64,000 bases of DNA from Dyella sp. RRB7 (lineage in GTDB: Bacteria; Pseudomonadota; Gammaproteobacteria; Xanthomonadales; Rhodanobacteraceae), in the NCBI RefSeq assembly GCF_022761115.1, contig NZ_JAKWJS010000001.1, positions 186,001 to 250,000 on the forward strand, read 5' to 3'. This document shows, one piece after another, positions 9,154 through 28,229 of the stretch (its first letter is position 1; each line of letters begins with the position of its first letter). The notes below the pieces were generated by a model that searched no databases, was not told the origin of the DNA, and saw nothing but the letters and a program-made list of their open reading frames with translations. A program made the translations under genes and the position numbers.

Positions 9154-9903
9154 TTACTTCGCCGTCCGCTCGCGACGGCCTTCACCGCCCTCGCGACGCG
9201 ACTCACGACGACCCTCACCACCCTCACGGCGCGGCTGGGACTGCTCTTCCTTCGACTCTTGGTTGATCTGGGACAGATCGAAGATCTCGCCCTTGTAGAC
9301 CCACACCTTGATGCCGATGATGCCGTAGGTGGTCTTCGCCTCGGCGAAGCCATAGTCGATGTCGGCGCGCAGCGTATGCAGCGGCACGCGACCTTCGCGG
9401 CTCCATTCGGAACGGGCAATCTCAGCGCCGTTCAGACGGCCAGAGACATTGATCTTGATACCCAGGGCGCCCAGGCGCATCGCGTTGCCGACCGCACGCT
9501 TCATGGCGCGGCGGAACATGATGCGACGCTCCAGCTGCTGCGCGATCGACTCGGCAACCAGCTGCGCGTCCAGCTCGGGCTTGCGCACTTCGCTGACGTT
9601 GATGTGCGCCGGAACGCCCATCATGTCGCTGACTTCCTTGCGCAGCTTCTCGATATCCTCACCCTTCTTGCCGATCACCACGCCCGGACGGGCGGTGTGG
9701 ATCGTCACGCGCGCGGTCTTGGCCGGACGCTCGATGAGAATCTTGGAGATGCCGGCCTGGGCCAGCTTCTTGCGAAGCATCTCGCGGACCTTCAGGTCAG
9801 CCGCGAGGTACTTGGCGTAATCGCCCTTGTTGGCGTACCACTTCGAGTTCCAGTCCTTGGCAATGCCGAGGCGGATACCGGTGGGATGAACTTTATGACC
9901 CAT
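9154..9903 (-). CDS. rpsC: 30S ribosomal protein S3
   Basis: S3, 249 residues, forms part of the mRNA entry tunnel and helicase. The N-terminal region ([23 protein letters not shown]), the KH domain at about 60-90 ([17 protein letters not shown]) and the C-terminal domain are intact. The end after about residue 222 is low-complexity and repetitive, with the unit [10 protein letters not shown] occurring twice. This makes the protein about 16 residues longer than E. coli S3; the tail is probably disordered and basic. Confidence 0.98.
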   Translation of the reverse strand: MGHKVHPTGIRLGIAKDWNSKWYANKGDYAKYLAADLKVREMLRKKLAQAGISKILIERPAKTARVTIHTARPGVVIGKKGEDIEKLRKEVSDMMGVPAHINVSEVRKPELDAQLVAESIAQQLERRIMFRRAMKRAVGNAMRLGALGIKINVSGRLNGAEIARSEWSREGRVPLHTLRADIDYGFAEAKTTYGIIGIKVWVYKGEIFDLSQINQESKEEQSQPRREGGEGRRESRREGGEGRRERTAK

Positions 9904-9918
9904 CGTCTACGTCCTCAG

Positions 9919-10254
9919 TTAGTTGCCAACGACCACAGTGATGTGGCTCGTGCGCTTCAGGATGCGGGAACCGCGGCCTTTGGCGCGGGCGTACATACGC
10001 TTCATCGCCGGACCTTCGTCCACGAAGATGCGCGAGACCTTCAGCTCGTCCACGTCAGCACCGAGGTTGTTCTCGGCGTTGGCGACGGCCGACAGCAGCA
10101 CCTTGCGAACGAGGTGTGCGGCCTTCTTGTTGGTGAACTGGAGCACGTCGCTGGCTCGGCCCACGGGCATGCCGCGGACCAGGTCAGCTACCAGGCGTGC
10201 CTTCTGCGCCGAAATGCGGGCGCTGCGCAGGATCGCTTTGGCTTCAGTGCTCAT
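9919..10254 (-). CDS. rplV: 50S ribosomal protein L22
   Basis: L22, 111 residues, lines the constriction of the nascent peptide tunnel with its long beta-hairpin loop ([21 protein letters not shown]). I choose ATG 10254, which overlaps the rpsS stop by one base (TGATG); a GTG directly upstream at 10257 is the alternative and adds one residue. The loop region has no deletion of the kind linked to macrolide resistance. Confidence 0.96.
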   Translation of the reverse strand: MSTEAKAILRSARISAQKARLVADLVRGMPVGRASDVLQFTNKKAAHLVRKVLLSAVANAENNLGADVDELKVSRIFVDEGPAMKRMYARAKGRGSRILKRTSHITVVVGN

Positions 10255-10526
10255 CACTTGCCCTTCTTGTCGCCGCCATGGCCCTTGAAGGTACGGGTCA
10301 CCGCGAACTCGCCGAGCTTGTGCCCGACCATGTTCTCGTTGACCAGCACGGGGACATGCTGACGGCCATTGTGGATGGCGATGGTCAGGCCGACCATCTC
10401 CGGCAGGATCATCGAACGACGCGACCAGGTCTTGATCGGACGCTTGTTATTGGCGGAAACGGCGGCTTCCACCTTCTTTACGAGGTGCAGGTCGACAAAC
10501 GGACCTTTCTTTAGAGAGCGCGGCAT
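10254..10526 (-). CDS. rpsS: 30S ribosomal protein S19
   Basis: S19, 90 residues, lies in the 30S head with S13 and reaches toward the A-site t[23 protein letters not shown] and the [21 protein letters not shown] tail are diagnostic. It is 12 bp after rplB and overlaps rplV by one base. Confidence 0.98.
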   Translation of the reverse strand: MPRSLKKGPFVDLHLVKKVEAAVSANNKRPIKTWSRRSMILPEMVGLTIAIHNGRQHVPVLVNENMVGHKLGEFAVTRTFKGHGGDKKGK

Positions 10527-10538
10527 AATCGTTTCCTA

Positions 10539-11360
10539 TTACTTGCGACGACGCACGATGAACTGCTGGGTGCGCTTGTTATTGCGCGTCTTGTAACCCT
10601 TGGTCGGCGTGCCCCACGGGCTGACCGGATGACGGCCGCCGGAGGTACGGCCTTCACCACCGCCGTGCGGATGGTCGACCGGGTTCATCACCACGCCGCG
10701 AACGGTCGGGCGGATACCCAGCCAACGCTTGGCGCCGGCCTTGCCCAGCTTCTTCAAGCTGTGCTCGCTGTTGCCCACTTCACCGATGGTGGCGCGGCAG
10801 TCGACCGGCACGCGGCGCATTTCGCCGGAGCGCAGGCGCAGCGTGGCGTAACCCGATTCGCGAGCGACCAGCTGCACCGAGGCACCGGCGGAGCGTGCGA
10901 TCTGCGCACCCTTGCCCGGCTTCATCTCGATGCAGTGAATGGTCGAACCGACCGGAATGGCGCGCAGCGGCAGGCTGTTGCCAGCCTTGATCGGCGCGTC
11001 GCTGCCCGACACCAGGCGGTCGCCCGCCTGCACGCCCTTCGGCGCGATGATGTAGCGGCGCTCGCCGTCGGCATAGCACAGCAACGCGATGTGCGCGGTG
11101 CGGTTGGGATCGTACTCGATGCGCTCGACGCGGGCGGCAATGCCTTCCTTGTCGCGCTTGAAGTCGATGATGCGGTAACGCTGCTTGTGACCGCCACCCT
11201 GGTGGCGAACGGTGATGCGACCGTAGTGGTTGCGACCGCCGTTCTTGGTCTTCGCCTCGGTCAACGCCGCGTACGGCGCGCCCTTGTGAAGGCCCTCGGT
11301 GCGGACGCTGACTGCGTCGCGACGGCCGGGGGAGGTCGGCTTATGAGTGATCAGTGCCAT
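10539..11360 (-). CDS. rplB: 50S ribosomal protein L2
   Basis: L2, 273 residues, supports peptidyl transferase activity and subunit association. The SH3-like core and the C-terminal signature [14 protein letters not shown], containing the conserved histidine equivalent to His229 of E. coli, are present, followed by [15 protein letters not shown]. It lies in the middle of the S10 operon, after rplW. Length is normal. Confidence 0.99.
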   Translation of the reverse strand: MALITHKPTSPGRRDAVSVRTEGLHKGAPYAALTEAKTKNGGRNHYGRITVRHQGGGHKQRYRIIDFKRDKEGIAARVERIEYDPNRTAHIALLCYADGERRYIIAPKGVQAGDRLVSGSDAPIKAGNSLPLRAIPVGSTIHCIEMKPGKGAQIARSAGASVQLVARESGYATLRLRSGEMRRVPVDCRATIGEVGNSEHSLKKLGKAGAKRWLGIRPTVRGVVMNPVDHPHGGGEGRTSGGRHPVSPWGTPTKGYKTRNNKRTQQFIVRRRK

Positions 11361-11378
11361 CTCAATTCAACTCCTGGC

Positions 11379-11672
11379 TCAGGCCTTGGCCGACACGTCG
11401 ATGGTCTGGCCATCAGCGAGGCGGACATAGGCCTTGCGCTTGCCCTGGCGGCTGCCAGTGCGGAAACGGAAGGACTTGACCTTGCCCTTGGCATTGACGA
11501 GGTTCACCTGCTCGACCTTGACGTCGAACATCTGTTCCACCGCAGCGCGGACATCGGCCTTGGTTGCCTCGGGGGCGACCACGAATACGTACTGGTTCTT
11601 CTCGGCCAGGCGCGCGGCCTTCTCCGAGATATGCGGCGCACGCAGCGTATTCAGAATGCGTTCGTTGCTCAT
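11379..11672 (-). CDS. rplW: 50S ribosomal protein L23
   Basis: L23, 97 residues, sits at the tunnel exit and is the main dock for trigger factor and SRP. I start at ATG 11672 ([19 protein letters not shown]), which overlaps the rplD stop as ATGA; a GTG nine bases upstream is less likely. The [21 protein letters not shown] region is the conserved RNA-binding loop. Confidence 0.97.
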   Translation of the reverse strand: MSNERILNTLRAPHISEKAARLAEKNQYVFVVAPEATKADVRAAVEQMFDVKVEQVNLVNAKGKVKSFRFRTGSRQGKRKAYVRLADGQTIDVSAKA

Positions 11673-12271
11673 GCCAGCCACTCCTCGATCTTCTTCACCG
11701 CATCGACGGTCATGACGATGTGGTCCGAACCGACCAGGCTGACCGGGTTCAGCGCCAGCACGTCCACCACGTGGATGTACGGGATGTTGCGCGCGGCCAG
11801 GAAGGTGGCCTCGTTGGCGTCTTCCGACACCAGCAGTACGCGCCCGGAAACCTGCAGCTCGGCCAGCTTGGCGACCATCGCCTTGGTCTTCGGGGTATCG
11901 ATGCCGAAGCTCTCGACGACCTTCAGGCGATCCTGGCGGATCAGCTCGGAAAGAATCGAACGAAGCGCGACACGGTAAGCCTTGCGGTTGACCTTCTGCT
12001 CGAAGCTGCGCGGCTTGGCTGCGAACGTGACACCACCGCCGACAAAGATCGGAGCGCGGTAATCGCCGTGACGGGCGCCGCCGCCCTTCTGCTTCTTGAA
12101 CTTCTTGGTGGTACCCGACATCTCACCACGCGACAGCTGGGCCTTGGTACCGGCGCGACCGCCGGCCTGGTAGGCCACCACCACCTGGTGGATCAGGGCT
12201 TGCTTGAACTCACCGCCGAACACTTCGTCCGACACGTTGAGCGGCTTGGCGCCAATGACATTCAGTTCCAT
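11669..12271 (-). CDS. rplD: 50S ribosomal protein L4
   Basis: L4, 200 residues, combines a globular rRNA-binding domain with an extended loop reaching the tunnel wall (about residues 45-100, [25 protein letters not shown]). In E. coli it also represses the S10 operon through the leader. I start at ATG 12271 ([17 protein letters not shown]); a TTG five codons upstream is not family-like. It lies 11 bp after rplC and overlaps rplW by four bases. Confidence 0.97.
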   Translation of the reverse strand: MELNVIGAKPLNVSDEVFGGEFKQALIHQVVVAYQAGGRAGTKAQLSRGEMSGTTKKFKKQKGGGARHGDYRAPIFVGGGVTFAAKPRSFEQKVNRKAYRVALRSILSELIRQDRLKVVESFGIDTPKTKAMVAKLAELQVSGRVLLVSEDANEATFLAARNIPYIHVVDVLALNPVSLVGSDHIVMTVDAVKKIEEWLA

Positions 12272-12282
12272 GGCGTTTCTCC

Positions 12283-12924
12283 TCAACCCTTGGTCGTCGG
12301 ACGGATGACGACGTCGCCGCCGGTAGCACCCGGCACCGCGCCCTTCACCGCGATCAGATGACGCTCGGCGTCCACCTTGACCACTTCCAGGCCCTGCTGC
12401 GTGCGGTTCACCGCACCCATGTGACCCGACATCTTCTTGCCCGGGAACACGCGGCCTGGGGTCTGACGCTGACCGATAGAACCCGGCGCGCGATGCGACA
12501 GCGAGTTACCGTGGGTAGCGTCACCCATGGTGAAGTTGTGGCGCTTGATGGTGCCCTGGAAACCCTTACCCTTCGACACGCCGGCCACGTCAACGATCTG
12601 ACCGACCTGGAACACGTCGTCGGCCTTGATCTCGGCGCCCACGCTGTACTTGCCGAGGTCATCGGCAGACACGCGGAACTCCCACAGACCACGACCCGGC
12701 TCGACCTTCGCCTTGGCGTAGTGACCCTTCAGCGGCTGGGTCAGCAGGCTGGCGCGCTTGACGCCCGCCGCGACCTGCACAGCGCTGTAACCATCGTTAT
12801 CTTCCGTCTTCAGCTGGGTGACGCGATTCGGGGTGGCTTCAATCAGCGTCACCGGAATCGAGCGTCCATCTTCAGTGAAGAGTCGGCTCATGCCGCACTT
12901 GCGGCCAACCAGTCCGATACTCAT
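12283..12924 (-). CDS. rplC: 50S ribosomal protein L3
   Basis: L3, 213 residues, helps start 50S assembly and reaches the peptidyl transferase centre. [20 protein letters not shown] and the loop [18 protein letters not shown] are intact; the second Gln in GQRQ corresponds to the residue that PrmB methylates in E. coli. It follows rpsJ by 20 bp. Confidence 0.98.
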   Translation of the reverse strand: MSIGLVGRKCGMSRLFTEDGRSIPVTLIEATPNRVTQLKTEDNDGYSAVQVAAGVKRASLLTQPLKGHYAKAKVEPGRGLWEFRVSADDLGKYSVGAEIKADDVFQVGQIVDVAGVSKGKGFQGTIKRHNFTMGDATHGNSLSHRAPGSIGQRQTPGRVFPGKKMSGHMGAVNRTQQGLEVVKVDAERHLIAVKGAVPGATGGDVVIRPTTKG

Positions 12925-12944
12925 CTTCGTATCCTATCTATCGC

Positions 12945-13256
12945 TCAACCGAGCTTGATCTGAACGTCAACGCCAGCGGCGAGATCAAGCTTCATGAGCG
13001 CGTCCACGGTCTTGTCGTTGGGGTCGACGATGTCCAGCACGCGCTTGTGCGTACGGGTCTCGTACTGGTCGCGGGCATCTTTGTCGACGTGCGGCGACAC
13101 CAGAATGGTGTAACGCTCGATCTTGGTCGGGAGCGGAATCGGGCCGAGAACCGTAGCGCCGGTGCGCTTGGCCGTCTCGACGATTTCGCTGGCCGAACGG
13201 TCGATCAGACGATGATCGAACGCCTTGAGCCGGATGCGAATCTTTTGGTTCGCCAT
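12945..13256 (-). CDS. rpsJ: 30S ribosomal protein S10
   Basis: S10, 103 residues, is both a 30S head protein and NusE, the partner of NusB and NusG in antitermination. [22 protein letters not shown] and the loop region near [31 protein letters not shown] are conserved. It is the first gene of the S10 operon and is preceded by a roughly 170-base leader with a hairpin and a good sigma70-like promoter. Confidence 0.98.
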   Translation of the reverse strand: MANQKIRIRLKAFDHRLIDRSASEIVETAKRTGATVLGPIPLPTKIERYTILVSPHVDKDARDQYETRTHKRVLDIVDPNDKTVDALMKLDLAAGVDVQIKLG

Positions 13257-13398
13257 AAACCGTGTCCTGTTATCGAAAGAACAAAAACTGTGAACCGGGC
13301 AGGCTTCTCACCTACCCGCACAACCCATTGTCGCTGCGGCACTACAAGCCAATCTCGGCGAGCGACTGCCATGCCGCTTGATTGACCCTAAAAGACTA

Positions 13399-13421
13399 GG
13401 CAGGCCCTAAACGGGCCCGCC
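13399..13421 (-). other. S10 leader stem-loop
   Basis: GGCGGGCCC and GGGCCTGCC can pair over nine positions, one of them G-U, around a five-base loop. It lies near the 5' end of the predicted S10 transcript, about 140 nt before rpsJ. In E. coli the S10 leader is the target of L4; whether this hairpin serves that role is not shown. Confidence 0.5.
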
Positions 13422-13431
13422 CAGACGGAAA

Positions 13432-13461
13432 AGTATAAAACGCGCGAAATGCCCAGGTCAA
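13432..13461 (-). promoter_or_regulatory. S10 operon promoter
   Basis: TATACT (13432-13437) and TTGACC (13456-13461) are each within one base of the sigma70 consensus and are 18 bp apart on the minus strand. The location, about 175 bp upstream of rpsJ, fits a main S10 operon promoter with a regulatory leader. A perfect 6+6 inverted repeat (13464-13476) lies just upstream of the -35. Confidence 0.7.
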
Positions 13462-13657
13462 CAAAGCGTCACGCTTCGCAACCCAAGCCGTTCTTGCGTG
13501 TTGGCCATCCCGGCCAGCGAACTCGAAGCACTTCCTGCGCCTCATTTCGCGGTAGTGTCGACCAGCTTCTGGGGCTGACGACTAGCAAGCTGCCAACTAT
13601 AGCGGTAAACCCGCGCCAAGGAAAGCCTAAAACCTTCTCCCGGCTGAACTTTCCGCA

Positions 13658-13710
13658 CAAGCCCGCCTGGGCGGGCTTGCGGGGCTGGCCTCCACCGTTC
13701 CAGTGGAGGC
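13658..13710 (-). terminator. Tandem hairpins after tuf
   Basis: Two stem-loops follow the tuf stop codon: GCCTCCAC/GTGGAGGC (13688-13695 and 13703-13710), then CAAGCCCGC/GCGGGCTTG (13658-13666 and 13671-13679). No clear U-tract follows either, so termination would be partial or would need Rho. The pair marks the end of the str operon. Confidence 0.55.
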
Positions 13711-13719
13711 CCGTCGTAC

Positions 13720-14910
13720 TTACTTGATGACCTTGGCCACCACGCCGGCGCCGACGGTGCGGCCGCCTTCGCGGATGGCGAAACGCAGGCCTTCGTCCAT
13801 CGCGATCGGGTGGATCAGGCTGACCACCATCTTCACGTTGTCGCCCGGCATCACCATTTCCACGCCTTCCGGCAGCGTCACCGCACCGGTCACGTCGGTG
13901 GTGCGGAAGTAGAACTGCGGGCGGTAGCCCTTGAAGAACGGGGTATGACGGCCACCCTCGTCCTTCGACAGCACGTACACTTCGGCTTCGAAGTCGGTGT
14001 GCGGGGTGATCGTGCCCGGCTTGGCCAGCACCTGGCCACGCTCCACGTCGTCGCGCTTGAGACCGCGCAGCAGCAGACCGGCGTTGTCGCCTGCCTGGCC
14101 CTGGTCCAGCAGCTTGCGGAACATTTCCACGCCCGTGACGGTGGTCTTCTGGGTCGGACGGATGCCGACCACTTCGATTTCGTCACCGACCTTGATCACG
14201 CCGCGCTCGATACGACCGGTCACCACGGTGCCGCGGCCGGAGATCGAGAACACGTCTTCCACCGGCATCAGGAACGGCTTGTCGATCGCACGCACCGGCT
14301 CGGGGATGTAGCTGTCCAGCGCGTCCACCAGGGCCACGATGGCCGGCACGCCGATCTCGCTCTGGTCGCCTTCCAGCGCCTTCAGCGCCGAACCCTTGAT
14401 GATCGGGGTGTCGTCGCCCGGGAAGTCGTACTTGGAGAGCAGTTCGCGCACTTCCATCTCGACCAGCTCGAGCAGTTCGGCGTCGTCCACCATGTCGGCC
14501 TTGTTCAGGAACACGACGATGTACGGCACGCCCACCTGGCGCGACAGCAGGATGTGCTCACGCGTCTGCGGCATCGGGCCGTCAGCGGCCGAGCACACCA
14601 GGATCGCGCCGTCCATCTGCGCGGCACCCGTGATCATGTTCTTCACGTAGTCGGCATGGCCCGGGCAGTCCACGTGGGCGTAGTGACGGGTCGGCGATTC
14701 GTATTCGACGTGGGCGGTCGAGATCGTGATGCCGCGCGCCTTTTCTTCCGGCGCCGCGTCGATCGCGTCATATGCCTTGAACTCGCCACCGAATCGCTCG
14801 GCGCCGACCTTCGTCAGCGCGGCCGTCAGCGTCGTCTTGCCGTGGTCCACGTGACCAATCGTGCCGACGTTGACGTGCGGCTTGGTGCGTTCGAATTTAC
14901 CCTTTGCCAT
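13720..14910 (-). CDS. tuf: Elongation factor Tu (first copy)
   Basis: EF-Tu, 396 residues, delivers aminoacyl-tRNA to the ribosome as a GTP complex. The G-domain shows GHVDHGKT at 19-26, DCPGHADY and NKADM; domains 2 and 3 follow and the chain ends [10 protein letters not shown]. It is the last str-operon gene, 106 bp after fusA. The protein is identical to that encoded at 30822-32012, and the two genes appear identical at nucleotide level too. Sequence outside the coding region differs, so the two are under different promoters. The copy beside fusA is usually called tufA. Confidence 0.99.
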   Translation of the reverse strand: MAKGKFERTKPHVNVGTIGHVDHGKTTLTAALTKVGAERFGGEFKAYDAIDAAPEEKARGITISTAHVEYESPTRHYAHVDCPGHADYVKNMITGAAQMDGAILVCSAADGPMPQTREHILLSRQVGVPYIVVFLNKADMVDDAELLELVEMEVRELLSKYDFPGDDTPIIKGSALKALEGDQSEIGVPAIVALVDALDSYIPEPVRAIDKPFLMPVEDVFSISGRGTVVTGRIERGVIKVGDEIEVVGIRPTQKTTVTGVEMFRKLLDQGQAGDNAGLLLRGLKRDDVERGQVLAKPGTITPHTDFEAEVYVLSKDEGGRHTPFFKGYRPQFYFRTTDVTGAVTLPEGVEMVMPGDNVKMVVSLIHPIAMDEGLRFAIREGGRTVGAGVVAKVIK

Positions 14911-14937
14911 GACTCTAAACCTCTAGAAAAGAACGGA

Positions 14938-15003
14938 TTAATTAGTGCGGCCATGGGTGGCCGCTTTTTGATCCACGCGATCACGGATGATCGCACTAAT
15001 TAA
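14938..15003. repeat. Inverted repeat in the fusA-tuf spacer
   Basis: TTAATTAGTGCG (14938-14949) and its exact complement (14992-15003) bracket 42 bases. Overlapping the left arm, GCGGCCA/TGGCCGC (14947-14953 and 14958-14964) followed by TTTTT looks like an intrinsic terminator for the plus strand, although the genes run on the minus strand. In the transcript the long arms could fold into a stem enclosing the rest. Function is unknown. Confidence 0.5.
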
Positions 15004-15016
15004 ATAGAAAGCCTTA

Positions 15017-17134
<2,118 letters not shown>

Positions 17135-17176
17135 GGTCTTAACCTCTAAAAGTGCTTGCTTTAAGCGAACTACTGC

Positions 17177-17644
17177 TTACCAGCGGTAATGCGAGAAGGC
17201 CTTGTTGGCTTCCGCCATGCGGTGCGTCTCTTCGCGCTTCTTGATCGCGCCACCGCGATTTTCCGAAGCTTCGAGCAGCTCGGCGGCCAGCTTGCGCGGC
17301 ATCGAGGTCTCGCCACGCTTGCGGGCGGAATCGATGGCCCAGCGCATGGCCAGCGCCATGCGGCGACCCGGACGCACTTCGACCGGCACCTGGTAGGTGG
17401 CGCCGCCGACACGACGGGACTTCACCTCGACCGCCGGGGCGATGTTGTTCAGGGCCTTCTCGACGAGCTGGACCGGCTCGGCGTTCTTTTCGCCCAGGTG
17501 GGCCAGCGCACCGTAGACGATGCTCTCGGCGACCGACTTCTTGCCGCTCTTCATCACCATGTTGATGAAGCGGGCGATCAGCTGGCTACCGTGCTTGGGA
17601 TCCGGCAGGATCAGACGGGCGGGATGTGAACCTTTACGCGACAT
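17177..17644 (-). CDS. rpsG: 30S ribosomal protein S7
   Basis: S7, 155 residues, nucleates the 30S head and lies at the E-site exit; in E. coli it represses the str operon from the rpsL-rpsG spacer. [20 protein letters not shown], the [17 protein letters not shown] loop and the [15 protein letters not shown] end are conserved. It starts 17 bp after rpsL, so the long E. coli-type regulatory spacer is absent. Confidence 0.98.
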   Translation of the reverse strand: MSRKGSHPARLILPDPKHGSQLIARFINMVMKSGKKSVAESIVYGALAHLGEKNAEPVQLVEKALNNIAPAVEVKSRRVGGATYQVPVEVRPGRRMALAMRWAIDSARKRGETSMPRKLAAELLEASENRGGAIKKREETHRMAEANKAFSHYRW

Positions 17645-17661
17645 GATTTATTTCCTAGAGA

Positions 17662-18036
<375 letters not shown>

Positions 18037-18062
18037 CTGAAGCTGTTCCTGAGAAACATAAA

Positions 18063-18088
18063 GGCAGACCGAACCGGCTCGGTCTGCC
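18063..18088 (-). other. rpsL leader hairpin, attenuator-like
   Basis: GGCAGACCGA and TCGGTCTGCC pair perfectly over ten bases around a six-base loop. On the transcribed strand the stem is followed by TTTATGTTT, which resembles an intrinsic terminator about 27 nt before the rpsL start codon. It could be an attenuator or a 5' stabilising stem. A second 9 bp stem (18112-18132) lies just upstream. Confidence 0.5.
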
Positions 18089-18099
18089 AAGAAGCGGGA

Positions 18100-18128
18100 A
18101 TTTAACATGGGCAGCTTGTCACAGACAA
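18100..18128 (-). promoter_or_regulatory. Candidate str operon promoter
   Basis: TTGTCT (18123-18128) and TTAAAT (18100-18105) are 17 bp apart on the minus strand and each match four of six sigma70 consensus bases. The predicted transcript would start near 18093, directly before the hairpin at 18063-18088. The -35 lies within the 9 bp inverted repeat at 18112-18132, which could be an operator or only a hairpin. Confidence 0.4.
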
Positions 18129-18159
18129 GCTGACGCCCTGCCGTCCATAGCCCGAACAC

Positions 18160-18180
18160 GAGGCGCCATCCTTGCGCCTC
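18160..18180. terminator. Hairpin after rpoC
   Basis: GAGGCGC (18160-18166) pairs with GCGCCTC (18174-18180) across a seven-base loop, 36 bp after the rpoC stop. A smaller 5 bp stem (18202-18216) overlaps the stop codon itself. No U-tract on the transcribed strand, so this is a possible partial terminator or RNA processing site between the rpoBC and str operons. Confidence 0.4.
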
Positions 18181-18215
18181 ATTTCGTATGTCAGCGAGTA
18201 GAGCCCGCGAGGGGC

Positions 18216-22430
<4,215 letters not shown>

Positions 22431-22455
22431 GCGTAATCTCCCGTGACCGCGACGA

Positions 22456-26613
<4,158 letters not shown>

Positions 26614-26934
26614 GGTGGGTACCGCCTCGGTTCGCAGTGACGCCGGTGGTGCACACACCGGCTGAATTGTGAAAGCTGTGTCTGCCGTCGACGGGCAAGG
26701 TGTGCTGTCCCACCCGTCGATGCGTCAAAAAGGCATAAATCAAAGGTCGGCGATGTTCCGCAGGCCTTTCAGTGCTGTCTTCCCGCCGCGTAAAACACGA
26801 ACCTTGAAAATGACACTTGGTCGTTACAGGCCGCGTGCTCCCACGCCAAGTTCCTGTAACAGGCAAAGCCCGGGGACTTACGTCCCCAGGCTTGCTTGAC
26901 GCTGGATCAAACTGACGGCGCGCAAGAGCGCCGA
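26614..26934 (-). other. rplL-rpoB intergenic region with four stem-loops
   Basis: There is no gene here. In the direction of transcription: a 12 bp stem with loop TTAC/GTAA (26866-26893); an outer inverted repeat GTTACAGG/CCTGTAAC (26823-26830 and 26853-26860) enclosing a 5 bp hairpin (26833-26846); an 8 bp stem with a 17-base loop (26688-26720); and a 7 bp stem close to rpoB (26642-26662). In E. coli this spacer contains an attenuator and an RNase III site; the first two structures are plausible counterparts. Confidence 0.65.
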
Positions 26935-27306
26935 TTACTTCAGTTCGACCGTGGCGCCTGCAGCTTCGAGGTCCTTCTTGAACTTCGCAGCGTCTTCCTT
27001 CGAAGCGGCTTCCTTCACGACGCCACCGGCTTCGGTCAGGTCCTTCGCTTCCTTCAGGCCCAGGCCCGTGATGGCGCGGACGGCCTTGATCACGTCGACC
27101 TTCTTGTCGCCGGCGCTCTTCAGGATCACGTCGAACTCGGTCTGCTCTTCAGCAGCCGGGCCGGCGGCGGCCGGGCCAGCGGCAACCATCACCGGGGCGG
27201 CGGCGGTCACGCCAAACTTCTCTTCGATGGCCTTCACCAGGTCCATCACTTCCATCAGCGACTTGGCGGCGACGGCTTCAACGATCTGTTCGTTGGTCAG
27301 GGACAT
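26935..27306 (-). CDS. rplL: 50S ribosomal protein L7/L12
   Basis: L7/L12, 123 residues, is the multi-copy stalk protein that recruits and stimulates translational GTPases. The N-terminal dimerisation part ([21 protein letters not shown]), the Ala-Pro-Gly-rich hinge at about 36-53 and the C-terminal domain ([20 protein letters not shown]) are typical. The start could be ATG 27306 or ATG 27312 two codons earlier; both lie after AGAGG, and MSLTN is the family N-terminus. It is 46 bp after rplJ. Confidence 0.97.
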   Translation of the reverse strand: MSLTNEQIVEAVAAKSLMEVMDLVKAIEEKFGVTAAAPVMVAAGPAAAGPAAEEQTEFDVILKSAGDKKVDVIKAVRAITGLGLKEAKDLTEAGGVVKEAASKEDAAKFKKDLEAAGATVELK

Positions 27307-27352
27307 TTTCATTTACCTCTGGAAATTGATTCGATGTAAGTAGACGGCGAAC

Positions 27353-27886
27353 TTAGGCGGGCTCGACTTCAGCCGGGGCTTCGGCGGCGACTTCGCCACC
27401 ACCCTGCTTGTCGGCCACGGCCTTGACGACGCGGGCGAACATGGCGGCCGGCTCGGCCAGCACACGGGCCAGCATGGACAGGGCCTGTTCGCGGGTCGGC
27501 AGCGATGCCAGCACTTCGACGTGCTCAGCCGGCAGCAACTTGCCTTCCACCGAGACGATGCGCGCCTTCAGCTTGTCGTTGCCCTTGGCGAATTCCTTGA
27601 TCAGGCGACCGGCAGCGCCGGGCTCCTCGGTCGAGAATGCGTACAGCAGCGGACCGGTCAGGGCGTCCTTGACGACCTCGAACTCGGTACCCACCACGGC
27701 GCGCGAAGCGAGCGTGTTCTTGACAACTTTCAGGAACACACCCGATTCACGGGCCTTCTTGCGCATCGCGGTCATCTGTTCGACCGTGGTGCCCGCATAC
27801 TCGGCTGCGACCAAGGAGTGTGCCTTCGCAGCGACTTCTGCCAGCTCGGCGACTACTTCTTGCTTCTGCGAGAGATTCAGAGCCAT
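27353..27886 (-). CDS. rplJ: 50S ribosomal protein L10
   Basis: L10, 177 residues, anchors L7/L12 dimers to the 50S stalk base, and in E. coli the L10-L12 complex represses its own m[22 protein letters not shown], the [18 protein letters not shown] segment and the C-terminal helix that binds L12 are visible. The good SD AGAGGAG precedes ATG 27886. Upstream lies a 343 bp leader, the expected regulatory target. Confidence 0.98.
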   Translation of the reverse strand: MALNLSQKQEVVAELAEVAAKAHSLVAAEYAGTTVEQMTAMRKKARESGVFLKVVKNTLASRAVVGTEFEVVKDALTGPLLYAFSTEEPGAAGRLIKEFAKGNDKLKARIVSVEGKLLPAEHVEVLASLPTREQALSMLARVLAEPAAMFARVVKAVADKQGGGEVAAEAPAEVEPA

Positions 27887-28229
27887 TTTTCACTCCTCTT
27901 ATGAACTCCGCTTACGGCTCCTGCCGCTTGCGGTCCTGAGCGACGCCATCCGTGACGTCGGGGACACGGGGTGTCCCGGGTGGTGGCCTTTCCAGAACAG
28001 GTAAAACAATTCCAGAAGGGGCAGCACCATCTACGCAGGCCAGGTCCGCGGGGAACCCGATTAAGCGACCCCGCTAACGGCGACGGCGATTCCATGCCAA
28101 CACGAGCTCCCTGCTCGTCGTCGTCGCGCGCTGATCGCGCCTGCGGTCTTTGACGGCGGCTCCGGCTTTTAGCCGGGGCTGCCCTCAAAAACGTGCCCGC
28201 ACGGCACGAGGCCGTGCGGGACTTGATTC
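27887..28229 (-). other. rplA-rplJ spacer and L10 leader
   Basis: This 343 bp region has no gene. It begins with the terminator-like hairpin at 28187-28220, followed by a 6 bp stem CCGGCT/AGCCGG (28162-28176). Further on there is a 7 bp stem GGGACAC/GTGTCCC (27961-27977) and several GC-rich imperfect repeats near rplJ. The position and length match the L10 leader of other gammaproteobacteria, where L10-L12 binding blocks translation. I cannot assign the exact protein-binding kink-turn by eye. Confidence 0.6.
28187..28220 (-). terminator. Intrinsic terminator or attenuator after rplA
   Basis: CCCGCACGGC and GCCGTGCGGG form a perfect 10 bp stem with a five-base loop (28196-28220), ten bases after the rplA stop. 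On the transcribed strand it is followed by CACG and then TTTTT (28187-28191). This is the clearest intrinsic-terminator shape in the ribosomal cluster. Since rplJ-rpoC lie downstream, it is probably a partial terminator that tunes their expression. Confidence 0.65.

Larger units (their letters stand above)
13257..13719 (-). other. tuf-rpsJ intergenic region (S10 leader and tuf end)
   Basis: This 463 bp stretch holds no gene. Reading in the direction of transcription, two hairpins follow the tuf stop: 8 bp at 13688-13710 and a stem of up to 10 bp at 13658-13679. A central part of about 180 bp has no structure I recognise. An inverted repeat AAGCGT/ACGCTT at 13464-13476 comes next, then the S10 promoter (13432-13461), then a leader with a 9 bp hairpin (13399-13421). 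Confidence 0.7.

Noticed and set aside
9154-9230. rpsC tail as a frameshift artefact
   Set aside because: The frame is continuous, ends at a normal stop 11 bp before rplP, and the repeated unit is in phase, so it is read as a real tail.
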